Below, piece after piece: positions 27,108 to 35,456 of a DNA stretch of 64,000 nt (within the stretch, counting starts at the first letter, position 1; each line of letters begins with the position of its first letter). The notes under the pieces are model-generated. The model searched no databases, was not told the origin of the DNA, and saw only the letters and a list, made by a program, of their open reading frames with translations. The position numbers and the translations under genes were made by a program. This DNA comes from CAIMUS01 sp046347625 (GTDB lineage Bacteria; Pseudomonadota; Gammaproteobacteria; Competibacterales; Competibacteraceae): positions 248,001 through 312,000 of the forward strand of contig JAXMFU010000002.1 in NCBI GenBank assembly GCA_046347625.1, given 5' to 3'.

Positions 27108-27835
27108 TGTCCGCCTTGGAAACCGTCGATGTCACCCGCTTCTTCGGGGGGCTGGCCGCCGTCAGCAATGTGTCCTTTCAGGTCAAACAGGGAGAAATCG
27201 TCGGCCTGATCGGTCCCAACGGCGCGGGCAAAACCACCATCTTCAACCTGATCAATAATTATTTTGCGCCCACCAGCGGCGAAATCGTCTTTCAAGGCGA
27301 AAAGATCACGGGCTTGCCGACCCATGAGATTTGCAAGCGGGGAATCGCCCGCACCTTTCAAGTCGTCAAACCCTTCCGCCGGATGTCGGTGCTGGACAAT
27401 ATCATGACCTCGGCCTTTCTACGTTATCCCAAGGCCGAGGAGGCGCGGGAGAAATCGCGCTGGTGCCTGGATTTCACCGGCCTGCTGGCCTATCAGGATA
27501 CGCTCGGCAGAAGCCTGCCACTCGGCCAGCGCAAACGCTTGGAGATTGCCCGCGCCCTGGCCACCGAGCCGAAACTGCTGCTGCTGGACGAAACCTGCGC
27601 CGGTCTCAATCCCAGCGAACTGAACGAGGCCATCGCTATCATTCGCAAGATCAATCAGGAACTGGGCATTACCATTATCATCATCGAACATCACATGAAG
27701 GTGATCATGTCCATTTCCCATCGGATCGTGGTGCTGCATCACGGCCAGAAGATCAGCGAAGGCACACCGCAGGAGGTGGTGAGCAATCCGCAGGTGGTCG
27801 AAGCGTATCTGGGAGAGAAATATGCTGCGAGTTAA
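27107..27835 (+). CDS. livG: Liv-type ABC transporter ATPase LivG
   Basis: A 242-residue ATPase. Walker A is GPNGAGKTT (about 36-44), Walker B is LLLLDETCAGLNP, and the H-loop lies in IIIIEHHMKVIM. The ABC signature is altered: SLPLGQRKRLEIARAL, where most family members read LSYGxQRRLEIARAL. The gene overlaps livF by 14 bp. It powers import with LivF. Confidence 0.95.
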   Translation: MSALETVDVTRFFGGLAAVSNVSFQVKQGEIVGLIGPNGAGKTTIFNLINNYFAPTSGEIVFQGEKITGLPTHEICKRGIARTFQVVKPFRRMSVLDNIMTSAFLRYPKAEEAREKSRWCLDFTGLLAYQDTLGRSLPLGQRKRLEIARALATEPKLLLLDETCAGLNPSELNEAIAIIRKINQELGITIIIIEHHMKVIMSISHRIVVLHHGQKISEGTPQEVVSNPQVVEAYLGEKYAAS

Positions 27836-28526
27836 TAACATCGACGTTTTCTATGGCGATGTGCAGGTACTCTGGGGCTTGAGCTTCGAGGTGAATCAAG
27901 GCGAGGTCGTCGCGCTGGTCGGTGCCAACGGCGCCGGCAAGAGTACCACCCTGCGGGCGATTTCCGGCTTGGTGCCCTTACGGCGGGGAGAGATCATGCT
28001 ACGGCAGCAGCCGCTGCACCAGACGCCCGGCTACCGCATTATCGAGCATGGCATCGCCCATGTGCCGGAGGCGCGCCGGCTGTTTCCCGATATGACGGTG
28101 AGGGAAAACCTGATCATGGGGTCCTTGAAAGCCGGTGCCCGTGAGGAACGAGAACAATCGCTGGAGCAGGTTTTCCATACCTTTCCCCGGTTGGCGGAGC
28201 GGGCGCGGCAGTTGGCCGGTACCCTGTCGGGTGGCGAACAGCAGATGCTGGCGATCGGAAGGGGCCTGATGTCCAAGCCCAAGCTGTTGATGTTCGACGA
28301 GCCGTCGCTGGGCCTGGCGCCGATCGTGGTCAAGCAGATCTTCGATGTGGTGCATCGGGTGCGCGAACAGGGCGTCACCGTCCTGATCGTCGAGCAGAAT
28401 GTAACTCAGACTCTGCAAATCGCCGACCGGGCCTATGTCTTGGAAAACGGCCGGATTACACTGCAGGGACCTTGCCGCGAATTGATGACCAATGATTATG
28501 TGAAGAAGGCGTATTTGGGGATTTGA
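27822..28526 (+). CDS. livF: Liv-type ABC transporter ATPase LivF
   Basis: A 234-residue ATPase. Walker A is GANGAGKST, the signature is LSGGEQQMLAIGRGL, and Walker B is LLMFDEPSLGLAP. The opening MLRVNNIDVFYGDVQVLWGL is typical of LivF. It is the last gene of the importer operon. No clear terminator hairpin is seen in the 97 bp before the Fic gene. Confidence 0.95.
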   Translation: MLRVNNIDVFYGDVQVLWGLSFEVNQGEVVALVGANGAGKSTTLRAISGLVPLRRGEIMLRQQPLHQTPGYRIIEHGIAHVPEARRLFPDMTVRENLIMGSLKAGAREEREQSLEQVFHTFPRLAERARQLAGTLSGGEQQMLAIGRGLMSKPKLLMFDEPSLGLAPIVVKQIFDVVHRVREQGVTVLIVEQNVTQTLQIADRAYVLENGRITLQGPCRELMTNDYVKKAYLGI

Positions 28527-28581
28527 ACCTGGCGCCATGCCTAACCTGTCCCGATCTTTATTTTAGAAAAAGCAGATAAGA

Positions 28582-28606
28582 TAAAATAATAACAATTCTT
28601 ATTTTA
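28582..28606. promoter_or_regulatory. AT-rich inverted repeat upstream of the fic gene
   Basis: Arms TAAAATAA and TTATTTTA are separated by 9 bp, 18 bp before the fic ATG, in a markedly AT-rich patch within GC-rich surroundings. The position suits an operator overlapping the fic promoter or leader. No binding protein can be named. Confidence 0.5.
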
Positions 28607-28623
28607 GGCTATGGGGCCGGATC

Positions 28624-29805
28624 ATGAAGCGAGGACCGCAAGGGCGGTATGTGACGATTTCGACCGTAGGCGAAAGGGTACAGGCTTTCGTTCCGGCCCC
28701 GCTGCCGCCGCAGCCGGCCATCGATTGGTTTCCCGCGTTATGGGAGAAGTTCGATCGGGCGCTGTTGGCGCTCGGGCGGCTGGACAGCGTTTCCATGTTA
28801 CTGCCGGACACGGACTTGTTTCTCTATATGTACGTTCGCAAGGAGGCGGTGCTCTCCTCCATGATCGAAGGAACCCAATCGTCTCTTGCCGACCTGCTGC
28901 TGTTCGAGCTGGACCAGGTGCCGGGGGTTCCCCTGGAAGATGTCCAGGAGGTGAGCAATTACGTGGCGGCGCTCGATTACGGACTGAACCGCCTGGCCGA
29001 AGGCTTTCCGTTGTCACTAAGACTGTTCAAGGAGATTCACGGTGTGTTGTTGGCCAAGGGGCGCGGCTGCCACCAAACTCCCGGCGAATTTCGAAGCAGC
29101 CAGAATTGGATCGGAGGCACTCGTCCGGGCAATGCCGTGTTCATTCCACCGCCCGCCGGCCAAGTTCTCGATTGCATGGGTAGGCTGGAACTGTTCCTGC
29201 ACGACCAGCCCGAACCCAATCCTGTATTGCTCAAGGCGGCGCTGGCGCATGTGCAATTCGAGACGATTCATCCGTTTCTCGATGGCAATGGCCGTTTGGG
29301 ACGGCTGCTGATTACGCTGCTATTGTGCGCGCAGCAAGTACTGCGCAAGCCCATGCTTTACCTCAGCCTTTATTTCAAGACGCACCGGCGGTATTACTAC
29401 GAATTGCTGAACACAGTGCGTTTGACCGGCGATTGGGAGGCCTGGCTGGACTTTTTTGCCGAAGCGGTCATCGAGACGGCAAGCCAGGCCGTGGACACGG
29501 CGCAGCAACTGCTGAGTTTATCCAATCAGGATCGCGACAGGATCGGCGGTCTCGGCCGTGCAGTTCCCTCGACGTTGCAAATTTACAAGGCGCTGCTGGA
29601 GCGGCCCATCGCCACACCGGGCTGGCTGTCCGGGAAAACCGGCCTCACGCCAGCGACCGTGAATAAGTCCCTCGTGCATCTGGAGCGGTTGGGTATCGTG
29701 CAGGAACTGACCGGACAGAAGCGTAATCGCCTTTTCAGCTACACCCGTTATATTGAAATTATGAATCAGGGAACCGACTTGCCGGAACAGCCCGGTGGCG
29801 GATAA
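28624..29805 (+). CDS. Fic family protein (AMP-transferase type)
   Basis: A 393-residue Fic protein that would transfer AMP (or another nucleotide part) to target proteins. The catalytic motif HPFLDGNGRLGR (216-227) is complete. The N-terminal inhibitory helix SSMIEG (78-83) fits (S/T)xxxE(G/N), so this is a self-inhibited class II type. The C-terminal part (STLQIYKALLERPIATPGWL, LTPATVNKSLVHLERLGIV) is a winged helix, suggesting DNA binding and possible self-regulation at the repeat at 28582. Confidence 0.95.
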   Translation: MKRGPQGRYVTISTVGERVQAFVPAPLPPQPAIDWFPALWEKFDRALLALGRLDSVSMLLPDTDLFLYMYVRKEAVLSSMIEGTQSSLADLLLFELDQVPGVPLEDVQEVSNYVAALDYGLNRLAEGFPLSLRLFKEIHGVLLAKGRGCHQTPGEFRSSQNWIGGTRPGNAVFIPPPAGQVLDCMGRLELFLHDQPEPNPVLLKAALAHVQFETIHPFLDGNGRLGRLLITLLLCAQQVLRKPMLYLSLYFKTHRRYYYELLNTVRLTGDWEAWLDFFAEAVIETASQAVDTAQQLLSLSNQDRDRIGGLGRAVPSTLQIYKALLERPIATPGWLSGKTGLTPATVNKSLVHLERLGIVQELTGQKRNRLFSYTRYIEIMNQGTDLPEQPGGG

Positions 29806-29831
29806 GCTGGGACAACTTATGCGCAGGAATA

Positions 29832-29975
29832 CTACGGCCCTTCCACCAGCACGAACGGTGCCCAGACCCTGGGGTCCCGCAGTGGCTCATTGTCATCTTT
29901 GATGAAGGAAAGCTGCGTTTCGCGTAAAGCCACCGCCAGATCCTTGGGTTTTGGGCCGTTCAGCCAGGTGCGATA
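29832..29975 (-). pseudogene. 3' fragment of a TPR-CHAT gene
   Basis: These 144 bp encode the last 47 residues of a TPR-CHAT protein (YRTWLNGPKPKDLAVALRET ... WAPFVLVEGP plus the stop). They match the end of the intact gene at 46022-49147 with only about three differences (FIKDDNE here, FITDKNE there). Nothing of the TPR or catalytic parts remains. Upstream the similarity stops abruptly at a 77-bp repeat. Confidence 0.9.
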
Positions 29976-30000
29976 GCTCGCGTAGGCTACATTAGCGAAG

Positions 30001-30077
30001 CGTAATGCGCCGTATACTGTAGGGCGAGCTGAATGCATTCGGCGGAATACGACCTAGTGGCCTATTTTGCCCTACGA
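30001..30077. repeat. 77-bp dispersed repeat, copy 1
   Basis: Begins CGTAATGCGCCGTAT, is centred on the palindrome GAATGCATTC, and ends GCCCTACGA. A second copy of the same length lies at 31928-32004. The two copies bracket the region holding the zinc-ribbon protein, Uma2 copy 1 and the Phd antitoxin. Confidence 0.88.
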
Positions 30078-30084
30078 CATCTGA

Positions 30085-30432
30085 CTACTGCTTGTTATGG
30101 AAACTCCCGGATACACGGTGCCCTACAACATACATATCCATGGTTTTTCCAAGACGTTCTTGTTTGCGTAACCGTGTGCGCCGTTTCGCCTCCTGCAACG
30201 TGTATTTACCATGTACAGTATTAACAGCAAAGGGAACATATAGGTTCTCATCGACGGATAGTTTAAGTGCTTGCCTAATAACATATCCCTTTTCAAAGCC
30301 GTATAAACCGCTTAATAAATGCTTGTTGCATCTGTCGCAAACTGGATAATTTTCGATACTGCTTTCGGCATTATTGGAAATGACGATATCGGCAACTCCA
30401 TGACAAATACAGCAGGATTTATGCTTACTCAT
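30085..30432 (-). CDS. Hypothetical protein with two CxxC pairs
   Basis: A 115-residue protein starting MSKHKSCCICHGVADIVI. The pairs CCICHG and CDRCNKH, 24 residues apart, could bind a zinc or other metal in a small ribbon. The C-terminal half is basic (LQEAKRRTRLRKQERLGKTM), which might bind nucleic acid. It is noticeably more AT-rich than its neighbours, suggesting transfer. No family is recognised. Confidence 0.65.
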   Translation of the reverse strand: MSKHKSCCICHGVADIVISNNAESSIENYPVCDRCNKHLLSGLYGFEKGYVIRQALKLSVDENLYVPFAVNTVHGKYTLQEAKRRTRLRKQERLGKTMDMYVVGHRVSGSFHNKQ

Positions 30433-30498
30433 GCCTTTTACCTTACGAACATAACACCGTAGCGTTTCATTATTCGTTCTCCTTTCAGAAGGCCGGTA

Positions 30499-31401
30499 TC
30501 AGTCGGAACGACCGCCGGCCTGACTTTCGAGTAGGGCACGCAATTGGGCGAGTTCCACTTCGGCGGCGGCGCGTTGTTCCGCTTCCCGGCGGGCGGTGGC
30601 TTCGGCGGCGGCGCGTTGTTCCGCTTCCCGGTGGGCGACGGCTTCGGCGGCGGCGGCACGCTGTTCCGCTTCCCGGCGGGCGGCAACTTCGGCGACAACT
30701 TGTTGCTGAGCATTCACGGCGCGTTGTTCCGCTTCTCGGCGGGCGACGGCTTCGGCCTCGGCACGCTGTTCGGCCGCCTGGTGCGCCATCAACTCGGCGA
30801 CGGCGTGTTGCTTGGCGTCCCTGGCTTGCTGGAAGACCTCAAGAAAGGGTGCGAAACGTTCACCGTTCGGTCGGGTCAGGCATAGTTCCAGTCCATCCAG
30901 GTCGAATCGCACGCCAAGCCGCGGACTGACCCAGCCCCGCATCGGGGTGATTTCCACCAACCGGCCCGGCTGTCGCCACCAGCCCTGCAGCCGGCCGCGG
31001 TCCGGGTCATAAAGATAGTATTCCTCCACTCCATAGCGGTCATAGAACGCCAGCTTCTCGTTCATCTCCCGCCGAGTGTTGCCCGGCGACAGTACCTCGA
31101 ACACCACGTGCGGGGCGATGCCGCCTTCTTCCCACTGTTTGTAGGAACCGCGGTCGCCCTTGGGCCGGCCGAAGGCCACCAGCGCATCCGGCGCACTGCG
31201 AATCTTGTTGTTGCCTTCGACGGGATACCACAGCAGATCGCCGGCGACGAAGACATGGGGATCGTCGGCATACAGGTCCTCCAGGTTGCCGACAATCGTC
31301 ACGATCCAGCGGTATTGTAGGGTGTTATCGGCCATTGGTTTGCCGTCGCTGTCGGGGTAGATAACGGTTCGTACAGGGACTTCGGGTTCGTTGGCGTGCA
31401 T
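30499..31401 (-). CDS. Uma2 family nuclease-like protein, copy 1
   Basis: A 300-residue Uma2 (DUF820) protein with a PD-(D/E)XK-like core: APDALVAFGRPKGDR supplies the Asp and VVFEVLSPGNTRREMNEKLA the Glu, then YGVEEYYLYDPDRGRLQGWW. A long Ala/Glu/Arg coiled coil of ARREAEQRAAAE units fills residues 200-290. I chose the ATG at 31401 because GGAGG precedes it. A near-identical paralogue with fewer coil units lies at 44831-45628. The biological role of Uma2 proteins is unproven. Confidence 0.9.
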   Translation of the reverse strand: MHANEPEVPVRTVIYPDSDGKPMADNTLQYRWIVTIVGNLEDLYADDPHVFVAGDLLWYPVEGNNKIRSAPDALVAFGRPKGDRGSYKQWEEGGIAPHVVFEVLSPGNTRREMNEKLAFYDRYGVEEYYLYDPDRGRLQGWWRQPGRLVEITPMRGWVSPRLGVRFDLDGLELCLTRPNGERFAPFLEVFQQARDAKQHAVAELMAHQAAEQRAEAEAVARREAEQRAVNAQQQVVAEVAARREAEQRAAAAEAVAHREAEQRAAAEATARREAEQRAAAEVELAQLRALLESQAGGRSD

Positions 31402-31445
31402 GGCGGTCGCCTCCGGTTGAAAATGCGTCATTAAAATATACCAGG

Positions 31446-31556
31446 TTACGGCAACACTCTGAGTAACTTCACCTCACTGCGCGGCAGTTCGATCATCGGC
31501 AGCCGGGCCGGTTTGCCGTCGGGGGGTAATTTGAGACGTTCGAGTACAAAGGGCAT
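31446..31556 (-). pseudogene. Chimeric remnant: toxin start fused to membrane-gene tail
   Basis: Coupled to the Phd antitoxin stop (TGATG), a 36-codon frame starts MPFVLE, as VapC-type PIN toxins do after such antitoxins. It then switches to LKLPPDGKPARLP ... KLLRVLP, the C-terminus of the membrane protein encoded at 49161-49796. The toxin body is gone. The junction is in frame, so a 36-residue peptide could still be made. Confidence 0.8.
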
Positions 31557-31798
31557 CAATACCGATGCCCTTCGTGGATGAGTTCACGACTGCTTAACCC
31601 ACCCAAATTGTGAGTCTTACGAAATGCCCTGAGATCGGCAATCGCTTTACGGATTTTTTCAGGATCACGCCGCGATACCGGCACCAATTCGGCGACCGGC
31701 CGGCCATGCCGGGTAATCACAAAACGCTCGCCTTGTTCCACCCGCTCCAGCAGTTTCGGCAGATGGGTCTTGGCTTCATAGGCACCGACTTCAGGCAT
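31556..31798 (-). CDS. Phd/YefM family antitoxin, orphaned
   Basis: An 80-residue antitoxin: EVGAYEAKTHLPKLLERVEQ and RFVITRHGRPVAELVPVSR form the Phd/YefM DNA-binding fold, and the C-terminus (LRAFRKTHNLGGLSSRELI) is the toxin-binding tail. The toxin gene that should follow by TGATG coupling survives only as its first few codons. The antitoxin may persist as a stand-alone DNA-binding protein. Confidence 0.9.
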   Translation of the reverse strand: MPEVGAYEAKTHLPKLLERVEQGERFVITRHGRPVAELVPVSRRDPEKIRKAIADLRAFRKTHNLGGLSSRELIHEGHRY

Positions 31799-31874
31799 GA
31801 CTGCACCTCAACAGTCAGACTGGTTGTAGACCAATCTAAACTTGAAGAAAAAGTAAGTCAATCTTTCAAAAATA

Positions 31875-31896
31875 AAGCCCGCTTCGGCGGGCTTTG
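31875..31896 (-). terminator. Rho-independent terminator
   Basis: A hairpin with arms AAAGCCCGC and its complement around TTCG. On the minus strand it is followed by TTTATTTTT. It would end leftward transcripts from the PD-(D/E)XK-like gene (31989-32600) before the antitoxin gene. Confidence 0.85.
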
Positions 31897-31927
31897 TCAT
31901 CAGCTTGCGTAGAGCACATCCGCGCAG

Positions 31928-32004
31928 CGTAATGCGCCGTATGCCGTAGGGTGAGCCGAATGCATTCGGCGGAATACGGCCTGACGGCCTATTCCGCCCT
32001 ACGA
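31928..32004. repeat. 77-bp dispersed repeat, copy 2
   Basis: Same length and layout as 30001-30077, with roughly 10 base differences. Its right end provides the last codons (about NQSRRAE) and the stop of the neighbouring minus-strand gene, so insertion of the repeat seems to have altered that protein's C-terminus. Confidence 0.88.
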
Positions 32005-32600
32005 GATTGATTAACCATGTGTATAAGTATCCCCATAATCTTGCCGATACTATCGATAAAGTATTCCAGCGAATCGATCACAATTTGATTACTTTGTAAT
32101 TGCATAAATTTCCATGAACCGCCGGTTGTCACTACACCATAAGTAGTGGCTATTTCACTGCCCTTTTGTTTATTGAATAACTGGGCGGCATACATTTCTG
32201 CCACACATTGAGGAATACCGCTTTTAATATTCTCATTCTTGGCTTCTACAATACTGATAATGGGTGCTGTCACTAAAATTTGTTTTGAGGATGCCGAAAT
32301 AATGAAATCACAAATTCCATTGAGTCCCTTTTGGGGATCGACATTAAAGTCGATACCGGAGAATAAACTCACTCGATGATCGAGCATCTTTCTCAGCTCG
32401 ACCAAGACGGGCGCAATAATGAACTCCGAACGAGCTTTCTCGGTGTTGATTGCAAGCGCCAAAGGCACATTTTCTTTTAAAATATCTGCAAATGGACTGC
32501 TTATCTCTACAGACGGAATTGTCGAATAGAGATCGGCCTCTTCGATGGCAAGATGAAGATCGGCCTCAAGTTTTTGAAACGTAAACTCAGCGTAAGCCAT
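31989..32600 (-). CDS. Predicted PD-(D/E)XK nuclease-like protein
   Basis: A 203-residue protein. NGICDFIISASSKQILVTAP followed by IISIVEAKNENIKSG gives the D...(x)EAK pattern of restriction-type nucleases, and QCVAEMYAAQLFNKQKG fits the following helix. I do not recognise a named family beyond this fold. The end of the protein (NQSRRAE) is coded by the 77-bp repeat. The gene is AT-rich relative to its neighbours and probably acquired. Confidence 0.6.
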   Translation of the reverse strand: MAYAEFTFQKLEADLHLAIEEADLYSTIPSVEISSPFADILKENVPLALAINTEKARSEFIIAPVLVELRKMLDHRVSLFSGIDFNVDPQKGLNGICDFIISASSKQILVTAPIISIVEAKNENIKSGIPQCVAEMYAAQLFNKQKGSEIATTYGVVTTGGSWKFMQLQSNQIVIDSLEYFIDSIGKIMGILIHMVNQSRRAE

Positions 32601-32651
32601 AATCGTTACCGACCATTACATCATTCGTATAGGCATGCAGATATATAGGAT

Positions 32652-32679
32652 GTAGGGGCGTGATTCATCACGCCCCTAC
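32652..32679. repeat. Perfect 12-bp inverted repeat after clpB
   Basis: Arms GTAGGGGCGTGA and its complement flank a TTCA loop, 27 bp past the clpB stop. It may form the 3' end of the clpB transcript, though a T-run is absent. Confidence 0.85.
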
Positions 32680-32706
32680 GAGCGGCACGATCAATCGCGC
32701 CTTTAC

Positions 32707-35298
32707 TCAAGCCGCCGCCCGCATGCCCTTGCGGAACACCAGCCGGTCGCGTTCCGCCGCCACCTCGACGGCGTCACCCGGTCCGAATTCGCCGGCCAGA
32801 ATCCGTTGCGCCAGCGGGTTCTCCAACTGCTGCTGGATGGCGCGTTTCAAGGGCCGCGCTCCGTAAACCGGATCGAATCCGGCCTGACCCAGATGATCCA
32901 GCGCCGCCTCGCTGACATGCAGCTCGATATCGCGCTCCGCCAGCCGCCGCCGTAGATAGTCGATTTGAATATCGGCGATGGCCCGGATTTGCTCGCGCTG
33001 CAGGGGATGGAAAACGACCACTTCGTCGATCCGGTTGATGAACTCCGGTCGGAATTGCGTGCCGACGATTTCCATCACCGCCCGCTTCATCCGCTCGTAG
33101 TTTTCCTCGCCGGCCAGTTCCTGAATCAACTGCGAACCCAGGTTGGAGGTCATGGCGATGACGGTATTGCGGAAGTCCACGGTGCGGCCATGACCGTCGG
33201 TCAGGCGGCCGTCGTCCAGCACCTGCAACAGGATATTGAACACGTCCGGATGCGCCTTTTCCACCTCGTCCAACAGGATCACCGAATAGGGCCGACGTCG
33301 TACCGTCTCGGTCAGATGACCGCCTTCCTCGTAACCGACGTAGCCGGGCGGCGCGCCGATCAGCCGCGATACCGAGTGCTTCTCCATAAATTCGGACATG
33401 TCGATGCGGACCATTGCCTCCTGGGTATCGAACAGGAACTCCGCCAGGGCCTTGCACAACTCGGTCTTGCCCACCCCGGTCGGACCCAGGAACAGGAAGG
33501 AACCGGTCGGACGGTTGGGATCGGCCAGACCGGCACGGGAACGCCGGATGGCGTCGCTGACCGCCTTGATCGCTTCGTCCTGGCCGACCACCCGCTTGTG
33601 CAGCGCATCTTCCATGTGCAACAGCTTCTCGCGCTCGCCTTCCAGCATCTTGGCTACCGGAATGCCGGTCCATTTGGAGACCACTTCGGCGATTTCCTCA
33701 TCGGTCACTTTATTGCGCAATAACTGGAAGCCCTGCTTTTCCGTCTGCATGGCCTGAGCCAGTTGCTTCTCCAACGCCGGAATCCGGCCATATTGCAGCT
33801 CCGACATGCGCGCCAGATCGCCGGCCCGGCGGGCGGTGTCCATCTCCAGCTTGGCACGTTCCAATTCTTCCTTGATATGGGCTTCGCCTTGCAGCGTCGC
33901 CTTTTCCGCCTTCCAGATTTCTTCCAAATCGGCCAATTCCTTCTCCAGCTTGCCAATCTCCTGCTCCAGATTTTCCAGTCGCTTGCGGGAGGCCTCGTCG
34001 GTCTCTTTCTTGACCGCTTCACGCTCGATCTTCAATTGAATCAGCCGCCGCTCCAACCGGTCCATTTCTTCCGGCTTGGAATCGATTTCCATCCGAATCC
34101 GGCTGGCCGCCTCGTCCACCAGGTCGATGGCCTTGTCGGGCAGATTGCGGTCGGTAATATAGCGATGCGACAGGGTGGTGGCGGCGACCAGCGCCGGGTC
34201 GGTGATTTCCACCCCGTGATGCACCTCGTAGCGCTGCTTCAAGCCGCGCAGGATGGCGATGGTGTCCTCGACGCTGGGTTCGTCCACCAGAATCTTCTGG
34301 AAGCGCCGCTCCAGCGCCGCGTCCTTCTCGATGTACTGGCGGTATTCGTCCAGGGTGGTGGCGCCGATGCAGTGCAGTTCGCCGCGGGCCAGGGCCGGTT
34401 TCAGCATATTGCCGGCATCCATGGCCCCTTCGGCCTTGCCGGCGCCGACCATGGTATGCAATTCGTCGATAAACAGGATGATCCGCCCTTCCTGTTTGGC
34501 CAGGTCGTTCAGCACGGCCTTGAGCCGCTCCTCGAATTCACCCCGGAATTTGGCGCCGGCAATCAGGGCGCCCATATCCAGCGAAAGCAATCGCTTGTCC
34601 TTGAGCCCTTCCGGCACCTCGCCGTTGATAATCCGCTGTGCCAGCCCCTCGACGATCGCGGTCTTACCTACACCGGCCTCGCCGATCAGCACGGGGTTGT
34701 TCTTGGTGCGCCGTTGCAGGACCTGAATGGTGCGGCGAATCTCGTCGTCGCGACCGATCACCGGATCGAGCTTACCCTGCTCGGCCCGTTCGGTCAGATC
34801 GATGGTGTATTTCTCCAGCGCCTGACGCTGTTCCTCGGCATTCGGGTCTTCCACCCGCTGGCCGCCACGCATGCCTTCGATGGCCTGCTCGATGGAGCCT
34901 TTGGCCGCGCCGGCCTTGCGCAATAGATTGCCCAATTCACCCTTGTCTTCCAAGGCGGCCAGCACAAACAGTTCGGAAGAGATATAAGCATCTTTACGCT
35001 GCTGTGCCAGCTTGTCGGTGAGATTCAGCAGCCGGCCCAGAGCATTGGAAATCTGCACATCACCGCCGACACCTTCCACCTTGGGCAGCCGATCCACCGC
35101 CTCGCCCAATTGCGAGCGCAGCAGATTCACATTCACATCCGCCCTGGCCAGCAGCGGGCGCACGGTGCCACCCTGCTGATCCAGCAGCGCGATCATCACA
35201 TGCACCGGCTCGATAAACTGATTGTCATGGCCCACCGCCAGGCTCTGGGCATCGGAGAGCGCCATCTGAAACTTACTGGTTAACTTGTCCATTCGCAT
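32707..35298 (-). CDS. clpB: ATP-dependent disaggregase ClpB
   Basis: An 863-residue Hsp100 chaperone that works with DnaK to dissolve aggregates. The N domain (MRMDKLTSKFQMALSDAQSL) is followed by the first AAA+ module with Walker A GEAGVGKT (206-213). The coiled-coil middle domain (about 400-530) comes next, then the second AAA+ module with GPTGVGKTELCKA near 605. I chose the ATG at 35298 since all relatives start M-R-x-D. A sigma-32-like promoter lies upstream. The conserved neighbour pgeF lies 2.5 kb away beyond an insert. Confidence 0.98.
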   Translation of the reverse strand: MRMDKLTSKFQMALSDAQSLAVGHDNQFIEPVHVMIALLDQQGGTVRPLLARADVNVNLLRSQLGEAVDRLPKVEGVGGDVQISNALGRLLNLTDKLAQQRKDAYISSELFVLAALEDKGELGNLLRKAGAAKGSIEQAIEGMRGGQRVEDPNAEEQRQALEKYTIDLTERAEQGKLDPVIGRDDEIRRTIQVLQRRTKNNPVLIGEAGVGKTAIVEGLAQRIINGEVPEGLKDKRLLSLDMGALIAGAKFRGEFEERLKAVLNDLAKQEGRIILFIDELHTMVGAGKAEGAMDAGNMLKPALARGELHCIGATTLDEYRQYIEKDAALERRFQKILVDEPSVEDTIAILRGLKQRYEVHHGVEITDPALVAATTLSHRYITDRNLPDKAIDLVDEAASRIRMEIDSKPEEMDRLERRLIQLKIEREAVKKETDEASRKRLENLEQEIGKLEKELADLEEIWKAEKATLQGEAHIKEELERAKLEMDTARRAGDLARMSELQYGRIPALEKQLAQAMQTEKQGFQLLRNKVTDEEIAEVVSKWTGIPVAKMLEGEREKLLHMEDALHKRVVGQDEAIKAVSDAIRRSRAGLADPNRPTGSFLFLGPTGVGKTELCKALAEFLFDTQEAMVRIDMSEFMEKHSVSRLIGAPPGYVGYEEGGHLTETVRRRPYSVILLDEVEKAHPDVFNILLQVLDDGRLTDGHGRTVDFRNTVIAMTSNLGSQLIQELAGEENYERMKRAVMEIVGTQFRPEFINRIDEVVVFHPLQREQIRAIADIQIDYLRRRLAERDIELHVSEAALDHLGQAGFDPVYGARPLKRAIQQQLENPLAQRILAGEFGPGDAVEVAAERDRLVFRKGMRAAA

Positions 35299-35342
35299 GG
35301 TTGGGAATTCCCCCATGGTTGCAAACTTGTACTGCCCTTGTT

Positions 35343-35369
35343 AATAGAGGTGTTTTGGGAGAGTTCAAG
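35343..35369 (-). promoter_or_regulatory. Candidate heat-shock (sigma-32) promoter of clpB
   Basis: On the minus strand CTTGAAC is followed after 12 bases by CCTCTATT, to compare with the consensus CTTGAAA-N(11-16)-CCCCATnT. The position, about 45-70 bp before the clpB ATG, fits. The same bases make up a 28-bp repeat whose second copy is at 35921-35948. Confidence 0.55.
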
Positions 35370-35371
35370 GG
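35344..35371. repeat. 28-bp direct repeat, copy 1 (clpB promoter region)
   Basis: The 28 bases beginning ATAGAGGTGTTTTGGGAG are identical to 35921-35948 and in the same direction. The two copies flank the fusion antitoxin and the truncated PIN gene. Confidence 0.92.
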
Positions 35372-35456
35372 CTGGTGGGGAAATTTAGTCGAGGCCTGGC
35401 GGCAATGTCTCAGTTATAATTTGTACCCCACTTTGTAGGCATTTTTTGGATAAGCG

